Part shown: piece after piece, positions 53,704-62,784 of the stretch
Numbering within the stretch: the stretch's first letter is position 1
Layout of the letters: the number at the start of each line of letters is the position of its first letter
Source of the DNA: Rhodobacteraceae bacterium UBA6197
GTDB lineage: Bacteria > Pseudomonadota > Alphaproteobacteria > Rhodobacterales > Rhodobacteraceae
Direction of reading: 5' to 3'
DNA length: 64,000 nucleotides
Assembly: GCA_002422085.1 (NCBI GenBank)
Contig: DISZ01000004.1
Coordinates: 79,284-143,283 of the forward strand
Translations under genes and position numbers: made by a program
Notes under the pieces: generated by a model
Seen by the model: only the letters and a program-made list of their open reading frames with translations
The model's database searches: none
Told to the model about the DNA's origin: nothing

Positions 53704-53949
53704 ATGCTGACCTGCCGCGACCTTTCTCATCAGGCCGACGCTTTTCTCGACGGCGAATTGGGCCTTTGGAAAAGGCTGCGCATCCGCCTGCATCTGTCGA
53801 TGTGCGAGGGCTGTTCCCGGTTCATGGACCAGATGCGCACCACGCGCAGCCTGCTCAGGGCCGAAGCCGACGTTGCAGAGTCCGGCGAGATTGCCGGCAT
53901 CGACACTATCCTTGCCGCGTTTCACGAGGGAAAACAGTCCGGCGGCTAA
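53704..53949 (+). CDS. Zinc-finger anti-sigma factor (zf-HC2)
   Basis: Protein of 81 residues (MLTCRDLSHQADAFLDGELG start) with a H-x3-C-x2-C zinc-binding pattern in HLSMCEGCSRFMDQM (about residues 30-44), after a histidine/cysteine N-terminus. It lacks a membrane helix, so it is a soluble, possibly redox-sensitive anti-sigma like ChrR/RsrA-type proteins. It follows the ECF gene. Confidence 0.85.
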   Translation: MLTCRDLSHQADAFLDGELGLWKRLRIRLHLSMCEGCSRFMDQMRTTRSLLRAEADVAESGEIAGIDTILAAFHEGKQSGG

Positions 53950-53983
53950 GACGGCCCCGCGACCTTAGTGAAGGACCAAGAAA

Positions 53984-54418
53984 ATGACAAATCTCAAGAA
54001 CGGCTTTCTGGCCGGTTTCGCTGCGACGGCCGTGTTGTCGGTGATGATGGTGGCAAAGGGCATGATGGGCGTGATGCCCGAACTTGATGTCGTGGCCATG
54101 CTCAGCATGATGATGGGCGCCCCTTTGATCGTCGGCTGGCTGGCCCACTTCATGATCGGCACACTGGCCTGGGGCGGCGGTTTTGCGGCGCTCTATGGTG
54201 TGATCCCCGGCGGCAGCGCCATTCTCAAAGGGATCGTCTTTGGTGTGGCCGCGTGGCTGGCGATGATGATCATGGTCATGCCGATGGCCGGAGCGGGCCT
54301 CTTTGGCATGAACTTCGGCATCATGGCACCGATGATGACGCTGGTGTTGCACATCGTCTTCGGGGCAGTTCTGGGCGGCGTCTATGGCGCGCGCCAGCCT
54401 GCCACTATGGCGCATTGA
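53984..54418 (+). CDS. DUF6789-type small membrane protein
   Basis: Protein of 144 residues with four membrane segments, rich in methionine and glycine (AVLSVMMVAKGMMGVMPELD; ILKGIVFGVAAWLAMMIMVM). It matches the pattern of DUF6789 proteins often found beside ECF sigma/anti-sigma pairs in Rhodobacterales; the function is unknown. It lies 34 bp downstream of the anti-sigma gene and is followed by a strong hairpin. Confidence 0.75.
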   Translation: MTNLKNGFLAGFAATAVLSVMMVAKGMMGVMPELDVVAMLSMMMGAPLIVGWLAHFMIGTLAWGGGFAALYGVIPGGSAILKGIVFGVAAWLAMMIMVMPMAGAGLFGMNFGIMAPMMTLVLHIVFGAVLGGVYGARQPATMAH

Positions 54419-54451
54419 ACCCGGCGGCCCCTCGCCGCATCTATTGAACCA

Positions 54452-54482
54452 CCCCCCGCGTCGACCGCTTCGGCGCGGGGGG
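54452..54482 (+). terminator. GC-rich hairpin after the DUF6789 gene
   Basis: CCCCCCGCG and CGCGGGGGG form a 9-bp perfect stem around a 13-nt loop between the DUF6789 gene and the hydrolase gene. There is no U-run, so termination may be partial, or it may act only as an RNA structure. Confidence 0.45.
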
Positions 54483-54494
54483 GGGGCCATTTGA

Positions 54495-55736
54495 ATGACG
54501 AGACGACAGGTGAGCATGATGAAAAGCGAGCGACTTCAGTTTGACGGGCATTCGGGGGCGACACTGGCGGCGCGGCTTGACCTGCCCGAAGGGCCGGTGC
54601 GGGCTGGCGCGATTTTCGCGCATTGTTTCACCTGCTCGAAGGACATTGCCGCTGCGCGCCGGATCGCCGGACGGCTGGCGGCGCGCGGGATTGCCGTTTT
54701 GCGGTTTGATTTCACCGGGCTGGGCCATTCCCAAGGCGAATTCGCCTGCACCAATTTCAGCTCGAATGTCGAGGATCTGGTCGCTGCCGCTGACGCCCTG
54801 AAGGAACGTGGCATCGCGCCGCAATTGCTGATCGGGCATTCGTTGGGCGGGGCGGCGGTCATCATGGCCGCCGACCAGATCAAGGACGCAAGAGCGGTTG
54901 TAACGATTGGCGCGCCGTCCGATCCATCGCATGTCGCGCATAATTTCGGCGGCAAGCTGGACGAGATTCGGGCCAACGGGTCGGCGCAGGTTTCACTGGG
55001 CGGACGGAAATTCGAGATCCGCAAGCAGTTTCTCGATGACATCGCCGAGACCCGGTTGGCCGACCACCTTGCCAAGCTGCGACGCGCGCTTCTGGTATTG
55101 CACGCCCCACGCGACCAGGTGGTTGGTATCAAGAGCGCCTCGACCATATTTCTGGCGGCGAAACATCCCAAATCCTTTGTCAGTCTCGACGACGCTGACC
55201 ACCTTCTCAGCCACGAGGCGGATGCGGAATATGTGGCGGAAGTCATTTCGAGCTGGTCAGACAGATACCTCGATCTGGCCCCCGAACCCGCGATCGCGGC
55301 GGCCCCGGAAGGGGTGGTGCGCGTGTCAGAGGCGGGTCCCGACGGCTTTCGTCAGGATGTGGTTGTCGCTGGCAAGCACCAGTTCATGGCCGACGAGCCG
55401 GTGTCCGTGGGCGGCACCGATCTTGGCCCCAGCCCATATCAGCTTCTGGCGGCCGGTCTGGGCGCCTGCACAACAATGACGATCCGCATGTACGCGCGGC
55501 GCAAGGGCATTCCTCTGGCGCATGTCGCCGTGGACGTGACCCACAACAAGACCCATGTGCAGGACTGCAAGGACTGCGAAAAGTCGGGCCAAAAGACGGA
55601 TATCTTTCGCCGCGCGATCCGACTGGCGGGCGATCTGTCGTCAGACCAGCACGCGGCACTCATGGCGATCGCCGACAAGTGCCCTGTGCACCGGACCCTG
55701 CGCGACAGGGCGGAAATCGAAACAGTTGCGGTATGA
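54495..55736 (+). CDS. Fusion of alpha/beta hydrolase and OsmC domain
   Basis: Protein of 413 residues. Residues about 10-255 are an alpha/beta hydrolase (HCFTCSKDI oxyanion region; nucleophile elbow IGHSLGGAAVIM; late histidine near DDADHLLSHEAD). Residues about 265-413 are an OsmC/Ohr-like domain with two redox cysteines (GLGACTTMTIRMYARRKG and ADKCPVHRTL), plus the CKDCEKSG cysteine pair. The fusion is a known bacterial architecture; OsmC proteins reduce organic hydroperoxides. It fits with the ECF/anti-sigma pair upstream as an oxidative-stress gene. Start 54495 is assumed; ATGs at 54516/54519 are alternatives. Confidence 0.88.
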   Translation: MTRRQVSMMKSERLQFDGHSGATLAARLDLPEGPVRAGAIFAHCFTCSKDIAAARRIAGRLAARGIAVLRFDFTGLGHSQGEFACTNFSSNVEDLVAAADALKERGIAPQLLIGHSLGGAAVIMAADQIKDARAVVTIGAPSDPSHVAHNFGGKLDEIRANGSAQVSLGGRKFEIRKQFLDDIAETRLADHLAKLRRALLVLHAPRDQVVGIKSASTIFLAAKHPKSFVSLDDADHLLSHEADAEYVAEVISSWSDRYLDLAPEPAIAAAPEGVVRVSEAGPDGFRQDVVVAGKHQFMADEPVSVGGTDLGPSPYQLLAAGLGACTTMTIRMYARRKGIPLAHVAVDVTHNKTHVQDCKDCEKSGQKTDIFRRAIRLAGDLSSDQHAALMAIADKCPVHRTLRDRAEIETVAV

Positions 55737-55785
55737 TTGCTGGTATCATCCCGGCATTGGATGACGCGGCAAGAAAAGGCAGGAG

Positions 55786-56865
55786 ATGAAAATGGCCACG
55801 CACGCCCCCACGCCGCAAAAGCGCGCCAACACGCGCAAGCGCATCAATCTGGCCTTGCAAGGGGGCGGCGCCCACGGCGCGTTCACTTGGGGGGTGCTCG
55901 ACCGCATTCTGGAAGACGGCCGGCTGGAGATCGACGCGATTTCCGGCACCTCGGCCGGCGCGATGAACGCCGTTGCATTGGCCGACGGCTTTACGGCCAA
56001 TGGTGTCGATGGGGCGCGCGAAAAACTGGAATGTTTCTGGCGGGCCATGTCAGAGGCCGCGAAGGGCAGCCCGATCCAGCGTGCACCGATCGACGTGATG
56101 TTGGGCATCTGGAGCCTTGACCGATCCTGGGGCTACCATGCGATGGACGCAATGTCGCGGATGTTTTCGCCCTATCAGCTAAACCCGCTGAACATGAACC
56201 CTTTGCGCGAAGTGCTTGAATCCTGTGTTGATTTCAGCTGCGTGCAAAACTGCAACACGATCCGGCTCTATGTTTCCGCAACCAACGTCGAGACCGGCAA
56301 GGTCAAGGTTTTCGACAGCCATTGTCTGACGGCGGACATGGTGATGGCGTCGGCCTGTCTGCCCAACATCTATCAGGCGGTGGTGATCGACGGTGTTCCC
56401 TATTGGGATGGCGGTTATATGGGCAACCCGGCGCTGTTCCCGTTCCATACCGGCAGCGACTGTGCCGATATCGCCGTCATCCAGATCAACCCGGTGGAGC
56501 GCAAGGGCATTCCCCGCACCCCGCAGGAAATCCAGAACCGGCTCAATGAAATCGCCTTCAATTCCAGCCTTTTGAAGGAGCTCAGGGCGATCGATTTCGT
56601 TGCCCGGCTGATCGACGAGGGCAAGCTGGACGCAACCCGCTATCGGCGTGAACGCATCCACATCATCGAAAACCAGAACGCGCTGATCCCGCTGGGGGCG
56701 TCGTCCAAGATGAATGCGGAATGGGCGTTCCTGACCCATTTGCGCGATCTGGGGCGCGAGACGGCGACACAATGGCTGGAGAGGAATTTCGAGGACATCG
56801 GTGTGCGCTCGACGGTCGATCTGCGCGCGATGTTCATGGACACCGGTGCACAACATCAAGGGTAG
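55786..56865 (+). CDS. Patatin-like phospholipase family protein
   Basis: Protein of 359 residues with the complete patatin signature: oxyanion motif NLALQGGGAHGAFTWGVLD, nucleophile ISGTSAGAMNAVAL, and catalytic aspartate in YWDGGYMGNPALF. It is an acyl hydrolase acting on lipids. The C-terminal half is helical and family-typical in length. ATG 55786 has AGGAG upstream (about 55780). It is 50 bp after the hydrolase-OsmC gene, so it may share its promoter; some Rhodobacterales carry similar proteins near PHA genes. Confidence 0.9.
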   Translation: MKMATHAPTPQKRANTRKRINLALQGGGAHGAFTWGVLDRILEDGRLEIDAISGTSAGAMNAVALADGFTANGVDGAREKLECFWRAMSEAAKGSPIQRAPIDVMLGIWSLDRSWGYHAMDAMSRMFSPYQLNPLNMNPLREVLESCVDFSCVQNCNTIRLYVSATNVETGKVKVFDSHCLTADMVMASACLPNIYQAVVIDGVPYWDGGYMGNPALFPFHTGSDCADIAVIQINPVERKGIPRTPQEIQNRLNEIAFNSSLLKELRAIDFVARLIDEGKLDATRYRRERIHIIENQNALIPLGASSKMNAEWAFLTHLRDLGRETATQWLERNFEDIGVRSTVDLRAMFMDTGAQHQG

Positions 56866-56935
56866 GCCGGTGCCGGGCCCGGACCGGCCCGGAGATCCTC
56901 TGGCCTTCGGCGTTCCGGCGGCAGACGCGCCGGGC

Positions 56936-57516
56936 ATGACCGAGGTTGTTCTGGCGATGGCACGAGCCTGTGGCAACGCCTTGCCGCAGACGATGGGAAA
57001 CGCGGGCCGCGCGCTGGCGCCTGTCACGCGGCGGCGGTTTCTGTCTGGCGATCTTTTCGGTCGCCATATCGTCGTGCTGGCGGGTTTCGGTGGCAATGGC
57101 GGCACGGTGGGCGCGGTAGGGCGGTTGGCGGGCGGGGGTTTTGCCGGCCGGCGTGCCTGCGGATCAACGCACGATCCTCTGGGCGTTGGGATCCGTCCCC
57201 CAAAACCCGGCCAACCGCGCCGGCCGACCTGGCCCCGAACGGGTTGATCGGCGATTGCTTGCGCGTGGCGCCAAGGGCGCGGCCGCCTGAACAGATCGGC
57301 GGGCACATTCATCAAATCGTGTTGATGCCGGCATTGGAGGTGCCGTCGGGGTTTGATGCCGTCCACGGCAGCGCCCGTGATCCGGTGATCTGCACCGCCG
57401 CGACGCCGAGACCCGGACTGCCCGAATGCGGGCTTCGGGCTGACGCCATGGCCGATGCGGATTTCACGCCCTGTCTGGCCAACAGTTCGTGCCGCCTTTG
57501 CTGTAACGGCGCCTGT
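56936..57516 (+). pseudogene. NAD(P)H-hydrate epimerase (YjeF_N) remnant
   Basis: Plus-strand frames spell out a decayed YjeF N-terminal domain: MTEVVLAMARACGNALPQ, MGNAGRALAPVTRRRFLSGD, VVLAGFGGNGGTVGAVGRLA (compare the family GNGGDG loop). Then, after a frameshift near 57245, LIGDCLRVAPRARPPEQIGG and ALEVPSGFDAVHGSA (family LDVPSGLD). Conserved residues of the NAD(P)HX-binding loop are altered and the carbohydrate-kinase-like dehydratase half of the usual bifunctional gene is absent. Clearly non-functional. The surroundings (56866-57672) hold no other gene. Confidence 0.72.
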
Positions 57517-57672
57517 CCGGGCCTTTCGAGGTGCCCCCCTTTGCCGATGGCGATCTCTTGCGACCGGCGCCCTGACCCCCACCAAAGAAGTCACGCGTTC
57601 GTGAAGATGGCGGCGTAACAATGCCGGCTGCCAGTTGTCATTGCCCTATCCAACAGCAAGGAGGATGAAGCC

Positions 57673-58221
57673 ATGAAAATGAAACTTGTCGGCATCGCGC
57701 TCGTGCTTTCGTTTGGAACCGGCGCAGGGGCGCAGACGATGCCCCCGGCTTTCGGCACCCCTGACGATGTGGCCTATGCCGCAGAAATCTGGACTTATCT
57801 GGAAACCCATAAACTGGCCGGGCCGGATCAGATCCATAGCGTGCCCTATGAGGGCACTGAACCGCATGGCATGATGCTTGAAGCCTTCTACACCAAAGGA
57901 ACGATCGGCGGGCTTGCCAGTGATCTGATCGTCAAGAACAACTATGGCCCCGCCGGCGTGACCGCCGAAGCGGTTCTTGCTGATCCTGCCGCCCATCTTG
58001 CGGCGGTAACGGTCATGTTCCGCCGCGAGGCAGGGTTTGACGCGGAGAACCAGGATTGGTTCTGGGCCAAATATCTGCCCGATGGGTCGCTTGATGTGAA
58101 CGAGATGGGCATGCCTTTGGCGGGAAGGGTCGCCAAAGGCATGGAGGAGGGCTGTATCGCCTGCCATTCGGGCGCGGGCGGCGGTGATCTGGTGTTCACC
58201 ACGGACCACCTGTCGCGGTGA
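57673..58221 (+). CDS. Cytochrome P460-like haem protein
   Basis: Exported protein of 182 residues (signal peptide MKMKLVGIALVLSFGTGAGA, then QT). It has one CxxCH haem site near the C-terminus (EEGCIACHSGAGGGDLVF, about residues 160-175). The upstream phrase DWFWAKYLPDG and GRVAKGMEEGC follow cytochrome P460 family proteins, in which haem is also cross-linked to a lysine. P460 proteins oxidise hydroxylamine or related nitrogen compounds; the function here is only inferred. AAGGAGG stands before the ATG. Confidence 0.78.
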   Translation: MKMKLVGIALVLSFGTGAGAQTMPPAFGTPDDVAYAAEIWTYLETHKLAGPDQIHSVPYEGTEPHGMMLEAFYTKGTIGGLASDLIVKNNYGPAGVTAEAVLADPAAHLAAVTVMFRREAGFDAENQDWFWAKYLPDGSLDVNEMGMPLAGRVAKGMEEGCIACHSGAGGGDLVFTTDHLSR

Positions 58222-58254
58222 TCGAGGTGCGGCGCGAATGGGCGGAGTAGGGGT

Positions 58255-58607
58255 GTGACAGCTTTGCTGTCGCTGTTGGCGGGGGCCATTTCCGGCTTTT
58301 CGCCCATCGCGCCGGGCTTTGCACCGTCAAGGCCGGGGCAGGGGTTCTCACCTCGCATCGCGGCCATTTCTTGTGGTCACGCGTGAAAAGCGCGCCTTCG
58401 GCGAGGGCATTGACTGCGGTGTTCGGGGCCGTTGAACACGCAGCTTGTTTCACCCTCTGGCCGCTGACCGGGCTGCCGGTTGCTTGTGGCGTGCTGCTTG
58501 GCGTCGGGGCGCGGCTGAAGGGTGGCTGCACGTTCTCGACGCTGACCCATGCTGTGGCCGGCAATATCGGTCTGGCCGATGAGTATGTGGCTTGCCCCGC
58601 GCCATAG
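58255..58607 (+). pseudogene. YeeE/YedE-family membrane protein remnant
   Basis: A GTG frame (VTALLSLLAGAISGFSPI) shifts frame near 58305 into HRAGLCTVKAGAGVLTS and HRGHFLWSRVK, then LWPLTGLPVACGVLLGVGAR and LKGGCTFSTLTHAVAGNIGL before stopping at 58607. This is the pattern of YeeE/YedE (sulfur-compound transporter-like, DUF395) proteins, whose glycine/cysteine hairpin is visible. It is truncated and frameshifted. The remaining stretch to 58898 shows no gene. Confidence 0.65.
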
Positions 58608-58898
58608 CTGCCCTTTGTCATGGCGCAGGCGGGATGCGCACGGGCAAGGCGCTGCTTTCCGGAGGCAATGACGAACACGATCCTGTTTGCCATGCCGGCG
58701 CTGTCGCCCCATGCCATTCCCGCCCAAGCCGGTCCTAAAGGAGGAATTCCGGCAACGCTTTTCAACATGTGTGCGTTCGGCCGCGAGATCCCGTCAGTGC
58801 TGTGCAGCGACGACATTTGCAAGATACAACGATAAAATCCTCGAGACGCGGACATGAATTGGCGTGTTGATGCCTGATATGACGGAAAGGAGCAGACG

Positions 58899-59714
58899 AT
58901 GAGCACGAAAATCGGCAGGGCCTGTGACAGCCTGTTGGACCGTCTGGGCCGGCGCCTGGCAGGCAAGTTGAATTCACAAAGTTCCGGCTATCGACCCTTT
59001 ACGCCATCAGACTTTCCCAGCCTGTGCCGCACATTGAAGCCGGGCGATGTGCTGTTGATCGAAGGGCGCCAACGCATCTCGAACGCGATCAAATATCTCA
59101 CCCAATCGACCTGGTCACATGCGGCGATGTATGTCGGTGACGCGTTGCCGGACCCGGATGATGGATCAGAGCGACCGCGTCTGGTCGAAGTCAACATCAG
59201 CGACGGCTGCGTGGCGGTTGGGCTTTCCAAATACGCCACCTATAACACCCGCATCTGTCGGCCAATCGGATTGAACGATGCCGAATGCGCCGCGGTCATC
59301 ACCTTCATGATTGAACATCTGGGTTTGCGCTATGACATGCGCAACATCGTTGACCTGTTGCGATATTTTCTGCCGACACCACCCGTTCCGGTGCGCTGGC
59401 GCAGGCGGATGATCGCCTTTGGTTCGGGCGATCCGACGCGCGCGATCTGTTCTTCGCTGCTGGCACAGGCCTTTCAGTCCGTGCATTATCCGATCTTGCC
59501 GGAAAGACAGCCGGCGGCGCCTGATGGTCTTGGCATCCACGAGCACGACGAAATTCTTCATATTCGCAATTACGCCCTCTTTACGCCGCGCGATTTTGAC
59601 CTTTCGCCGTGGTTCGGTGTGATCAAGCCGGAAATGCCGGGAGGGTTGTCGCGACGCACCATCGCGCCCAGAGCACAGAAGCCTGAGCACAAAAGCCTGA
59701 GCACAGAGGCCTGA
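58899..59714 (+). CDS. YiiX-like permuted NlpC/P60 (papain-fold) protein
   Basis: Protein of 271 residues. The central part matches the YiiX/YaeF permuted papain-like family: LKPGDVLLIEGRQRISNAIK, LTQSTWSHAAMYVGDAL (histidine), VEVNISDGCVAVGL, and the catalytic cysteine in ICSSLLAQAFQSVHYP (about residue 185). Such proteins hydrolyse amide or ester bonds in peptidoglycan or lipids. No signal peptide is apparent. The last 15 residues are coded by a 14-bp tandem repeat, whose copy number would change the C-terminal frame. Start ATG 58899 has GGAAAGGAG upstream. Confidence 0.82.
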   Translation: MSTKIGRACDSLLDRLGRRLAGKLNSQSSGYRPFTPSDFPSLCRTLKPGDVLLIEGRQRISNAIKYLTQSTWSHAAMYVGDALPDPDDGSERPRLVEVNISDGCVAVGLSKYATYNTRICRPIGLNDAECAAVITFMIEHLGLRYDMRNIVDLLRYFLPTPPVPVRWRRRMIAFGSGDPTRAICSSLLAQAFQSVHYPILPERQPAAPDGLGIHEHDEILHIRNYALFTPRDFDLSPWFGVIKPEMPGGLSRRTIAPRAQKPEHKSLSTEA

Positions 59715-59727
59715 GCACAGAAGTTTG
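59672..59727 (+). repeat. 14-bp tandem repeat, four copies
   Basis: Four units of AGCACAGAAGCCTG-type sequence (units at 59672, 59686, 59700 and 59714, with one to three substitutions each) span the 3' end of the YiiX-like gene. The stop codon lies in the third unit. As 14 is not a multiple of 3, each added or lost unit shifts the reading frame. Confidence 0.9.
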
Positions 59728-60181
59728 AAGCGGCAGAAAATGGGCCTGCCGCCACGCCAAAAGATCCGCCCCCGGCGACCCCCGGCGCAAGGTGCCTTGG
59801 GGTCACCTGACGCAGGTGCCACGCGGCCCGGGTCCAAATGCTCAGAAGACCCTACGGCGCCTTGCCGCCAGCACCCGCTTTGGATCGGCAAGGGCTGGCT
59901 GCCTTGCGCCGGGCGACCCATGTCTGAAAATTCGCCTCGCCGTGTTTCCCCTGATGGCGCCCGGTCTGGCAGCGGTTTCCAGATGATAGCGACGCACCTT
60001 TCGCAGTGCGCGGCGACTGGCAGGGCCGGTTTGCGTGGTCCCTTGCACTTGGCCGAAACGTTCACACCGGCTTTGGTCGCCTTAAGAAACGACTGGAACT
60101 ACCCGGTTGCAAAGGGATTTCCAGATTATGACCCTTGCGTTGGAGACGCCATTTCGATCCGGCGCACGCTCTTTCAGGTCG
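59728..60181. other. Intergenic region, no recognisable gene
   Basis: About 450 bp between convergent genes (YiiX-like and acetate kinase). Frames are open on both strands but with no motif that I recognise. In related organisms fabI often follows ackA; I see no trace of it here. Confidence 0.4.
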
Positions 60182-61384
60182 TCAGGTGGCCCATTCCGGC
60201 GTGTCTTTGTTGACAAGCCGCGCCGTGTGCTGCGCGATCATCAGATCTTCGTCAGTCGGGATCACGAAAACCGGAACGCCGCTGTCGGCGTGGCTGATGC
60301 GTGGTTCGTTGCGGGCGTTCGCCGCCGGATCAAGGCGGATCCCCAACCATTCGGCCGCCCGGCACACGCCGTCGCGCACCGGCGCGGCATGTTCGCCGAT
60401 GCCGCCTGTAAAAATCAGCGCATCAAGCCCACCAAGCGCGGCCGCCAGTGACCCCAGTTCCCGGGTGATGCGGTAGATGAACATCTCGACCGCCTCACGC
60501 GCGGCAGGCGCCGGGTTGGCCAGCAGCGACCGCATGTCATTGCTGATCCCCGACACGCCAAGCAGCCCTGACTTGTGGTAAAGCAGATCGGACAGCGCAT
60601 CATGGTCCATGCCCTTTTCCTTGATCAGGTACAGCAGCACGCCGGGATCGATTGCGCCGCAGCGCGTGCCCATCGGCAAACCATCAAGCGCGGTGAAACC
60701 CATTGTCGATGCGACGCTTTTTCGGCCCTTGATGGCGCACATGCTCGCGCCATTGCCCAGATGCGCGACCACCACGCGGCCATCGGCCTTGTCGCCCAGA
60801 TAATGGGGCAAGGTGGTGGTGATGTATTCGTAGGACAGACCGTGAAAACCGTAGCGGCGCACACCCTCGGCCGCGAGCGCGCGTGGCAGCGCGAAATGCG
60901 TGACGACGGGGGCATTGGTGACGTGGAACCCGGTGTCAAAACAGGCGACCTGTGGCAGGTCGGGCTCGACCGCGGCCAAGGCCCGGATCGGGGCGAGGTT
61001 GTGGGGTTCGTGTAGCGGCGCCAGCGGGGTCAGGGCGCTCAACGCGTCGATCAATGCCGGCGTGACACGGGTCGGGGCGGTGAAACGCGCGCCGCCATGC
61101 ACCACGCGATGACCGGCGGCAACAAGGGTCAGCCCCTCCGAATGGTTGCGAATCCAGTCCAGTACAATGCGCAAGACAGCGGCATGATCCGCGCTGGCGG
61201 AAAGGTCGCGATCCGTGGCGGGCGACTTGCCGGCCTCGGTGATCGTCAGATGCGGCGCAGAGCCGATCCCGTCAACCGCCCCTTTGGCGATCGGCACCGG
61301 GTCCACGGTCTTGCCGCGACCGGCGAAAATCGCGAACTTGATGCTGGAAGACCCGGTATTGAGGGTCAGAATGGCATCGCTCAT
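60182..61384 (-). CDS. ackA: Acetate kinase
   Basis: Acetate/propionate kinase of 400 residues that interconverts acetyl phosphate + ADP and acetate + ATP. Motifs: N-terminal ILTLNTGSSSIKFAIF, VACFDTGFHVTNAPVV, RRYGFHGLSYEYI, HLGNGASMCAIKGRKSV and FTALDGLPMGTRCGAIDPG, and IFTGGIGEHAAPVRDGV. ATG 61384 overlaps the maoC-pta stop by 4 nt. Together they form an acetate-producing or acetate-assimilating pair; acetyl phosphate from C2 sulfonate breakdown could also feed it. Confidence 0.95.
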   Translation of the reverse strand: MSDAILTLNTGSSSIKFAIFAGRGKTVDPVPIAKGAVDGIGSAPHLTITEAGKSPATDRDLSASADHAAVLRIVLDWIRNHSEGLTLVAAGHRVVHGGARFTAPTRVTPALIDALSALTPLAPLHEPHNLAPIRALAAVEPDLPQVACFDTGFHVTNAPVVTHFALPRALAAEGVRRYGFHGLSYEYITTTLPHYLGDKADGRVVVAHLGNGASMCAIKGRKSVASTMGFTALDGLPMGTRCGAIDPGVLLYLIKEKGMDHDALSDLLYHKSGLLGVSGISNDMRSLLANPAPAAREAVEMFIYRITRELGSLAAALGGLDALIFTGGIGEHAAPVRDGVCRAAEWLGIRLDPAANARNEPRISHADSGVPVFVIPTDEDLMIAQHTARLVNKDTPEWAT

Positions 61385-62784
61385 GCGAGGTTCCTTGTCT
61401 GGAAGTCCTTGATCAACGCCGCCACCGCGCAAGAGGCAAGGCGGCTTTGCGGGTTGTCAGCGCGGCTGGTCAGAATGATCGGCACCCGTGCCCCCAGAAC
61501 GATTCCCGCCGCATCGGCGCCCGCAAGATATTCCAGTTGTTTCGCAATCATGTTGCCCGCGTCCATATCCGGCGCGACCAGAATATCGGCCAGACCGGCC
61601 ACCGGCGACACGATATGCTTGGTCTTGGCGGCGACCAGCGATACGGCGTTGTCAAAGGCCAGCGGCCCGTCGACCACGCCGCCCGTGATCTGGCCGCGCT
61701 CGGCCATCTTGCACAGCGCCGCCGCATCAAGCGTGGAGGGGATGCGCGGGTTTACCATCTCGACCGCTGACAGGATCGCAACACGGGGCGCGGGGATCCC
61801 CAAAGCATGGGCCATATTGATGACGTTCTGAACGATGTCCTTCTTGATTTCGAGGTCAGGGTTGATGTTGATCGCCCCGTCGGTGATGAACAGCACCCGG
61901 TCATAATTGGGGACATCCATCAAGAACACATGGCTGAGCCGGAACGCGGTGCGCAGAAAGTTGGCCGCATCCATTACCGGACGCAGGAATTCATCCGTGT
62001 GCAGGCTGCCCTTCATCAGGGCAAGTACTTCGCCCTTGTGCGCCATTCGCGCCGCCAACTCGGCGGCAGCTTCGGAATGCTCTGTCGCCACCAGCCGATA
62101 CTGTGAAATATCCAGGCCTGCCTCGTTGGCTGCGTCGCGGATACGGGCCTCGGGTCCGATCAGAACCGGGACGATCAGCCCCGCCTGCGCCGCCTCGACC
62201 GCGCCGCCGATCGCGTTGGCGTCAACCGGGTGCACCACCGCCGTCAGCAGGGGGGGCAGGTTCGCGGCCTGCGCAATCATCGTGCGGAATTTCGCGCCGT
62301 GATCCTCTAGCGTCACGGTCGGCAACACCACGCGCGGGCGCCGGAATTTCCTAGTCGGGGCGATCACCACCGCGTCGCCTTCGATCACCACGTCTCCCGC
62401 CTGATTGGTGCAGCGGCAGTCAAAGGTGATCCGGTGGCGTTCGGAATCCTTTTCGCGCGCGGTGATACGCACCTGGATCACATCGCCCAGACCGATCGGC
62501 TTTCGAAAGTGAAGGCTCTGGTCCAGATAGATCGTGCCCGGCCCCGGCAATTCGGTCCCCAGCACGGTCGATATCAGCGAGGCCCCCCACATCCCGTGCG
62601 CAACCACCTTGTGGAACATGTCGCTCTTGGCGAATTCGGGATCGACGTGTGCCGGGTTGAAGTCGCCTGAAACCGTCGCAAAAAGGGCGATGTCGCGTTC
62701 CATCAATGTTCGCGTCAGGCCGGCGCTCTGACCGATCGCGATGTCGTCAAAAACGCGGTTTTCAATGAAATAGGATTCTTGCAC
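61381..62784 (-). CDS. Fusion of MaoC-like hydratase and phosphate acetyl/butyryltransferase
   Basis: Protein of 467 residues. Residues 1-150 are a MaoC hot-dog domain with the hydratase motif FATVSGDFNPAHVDPEFAKS (aspartate and histidine). Residues about 165-467 are a phosphotransacetylase domain (PTA_PTB: VHPVDANAIGGAVEAAQAGL; GAININPDLEIKKDIVQNVI; MVNPRIPSTLDAAALCKMA; VAGLADILVAPDMDAGNMIA). This fusion with ackA downstream is typical of Rhodobacterales. A GTG start at 62784 (VQESYFIENRVF) is chosen because GGAGG is 10 nt upstream and the family begins there; the frame is open to 62952. Confidence 0.92.
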   Translation of the reverse strand: MQESYFIENRVFDDIAIGQSAGLTRTLMERDIALFATVSGDFNPAHVDPEFAKSDMFHKVVAHGMWGASLISTVLGTELPGPGTIYLDQSLHFRKPIGLGDVIQVRITAREKDSERHRITFDCRCTNQAGDVVIEGDAVVIAPTRKFRRPRVVLPTVTLEDHGAKFRTMIAQAANLPPLLTAVVHPVDANAIGGAVEAAQAGLIVPVLIGPEARIRDAANEAGLDISQYRLVATEHSEAAAELAARMAHKGEVLALMKGSLHTDEFLRPVMDAANFLRTAFRLSHVFLMDVPNYDRVLFITDGAININPDLEIKKDIVQNVINMAHALGIPAPRVAILSAVEMVNPRIPSTLDAAALCKMAERGQITGGVVDGPLAFDNAVSLVAAKTKHIVSPVAGLADILVAPDMDAGNMIAKQLEYLAGADAAGIVLGARVPIILTSRADNPQSRLASCAVAALIKDFQTRNLA

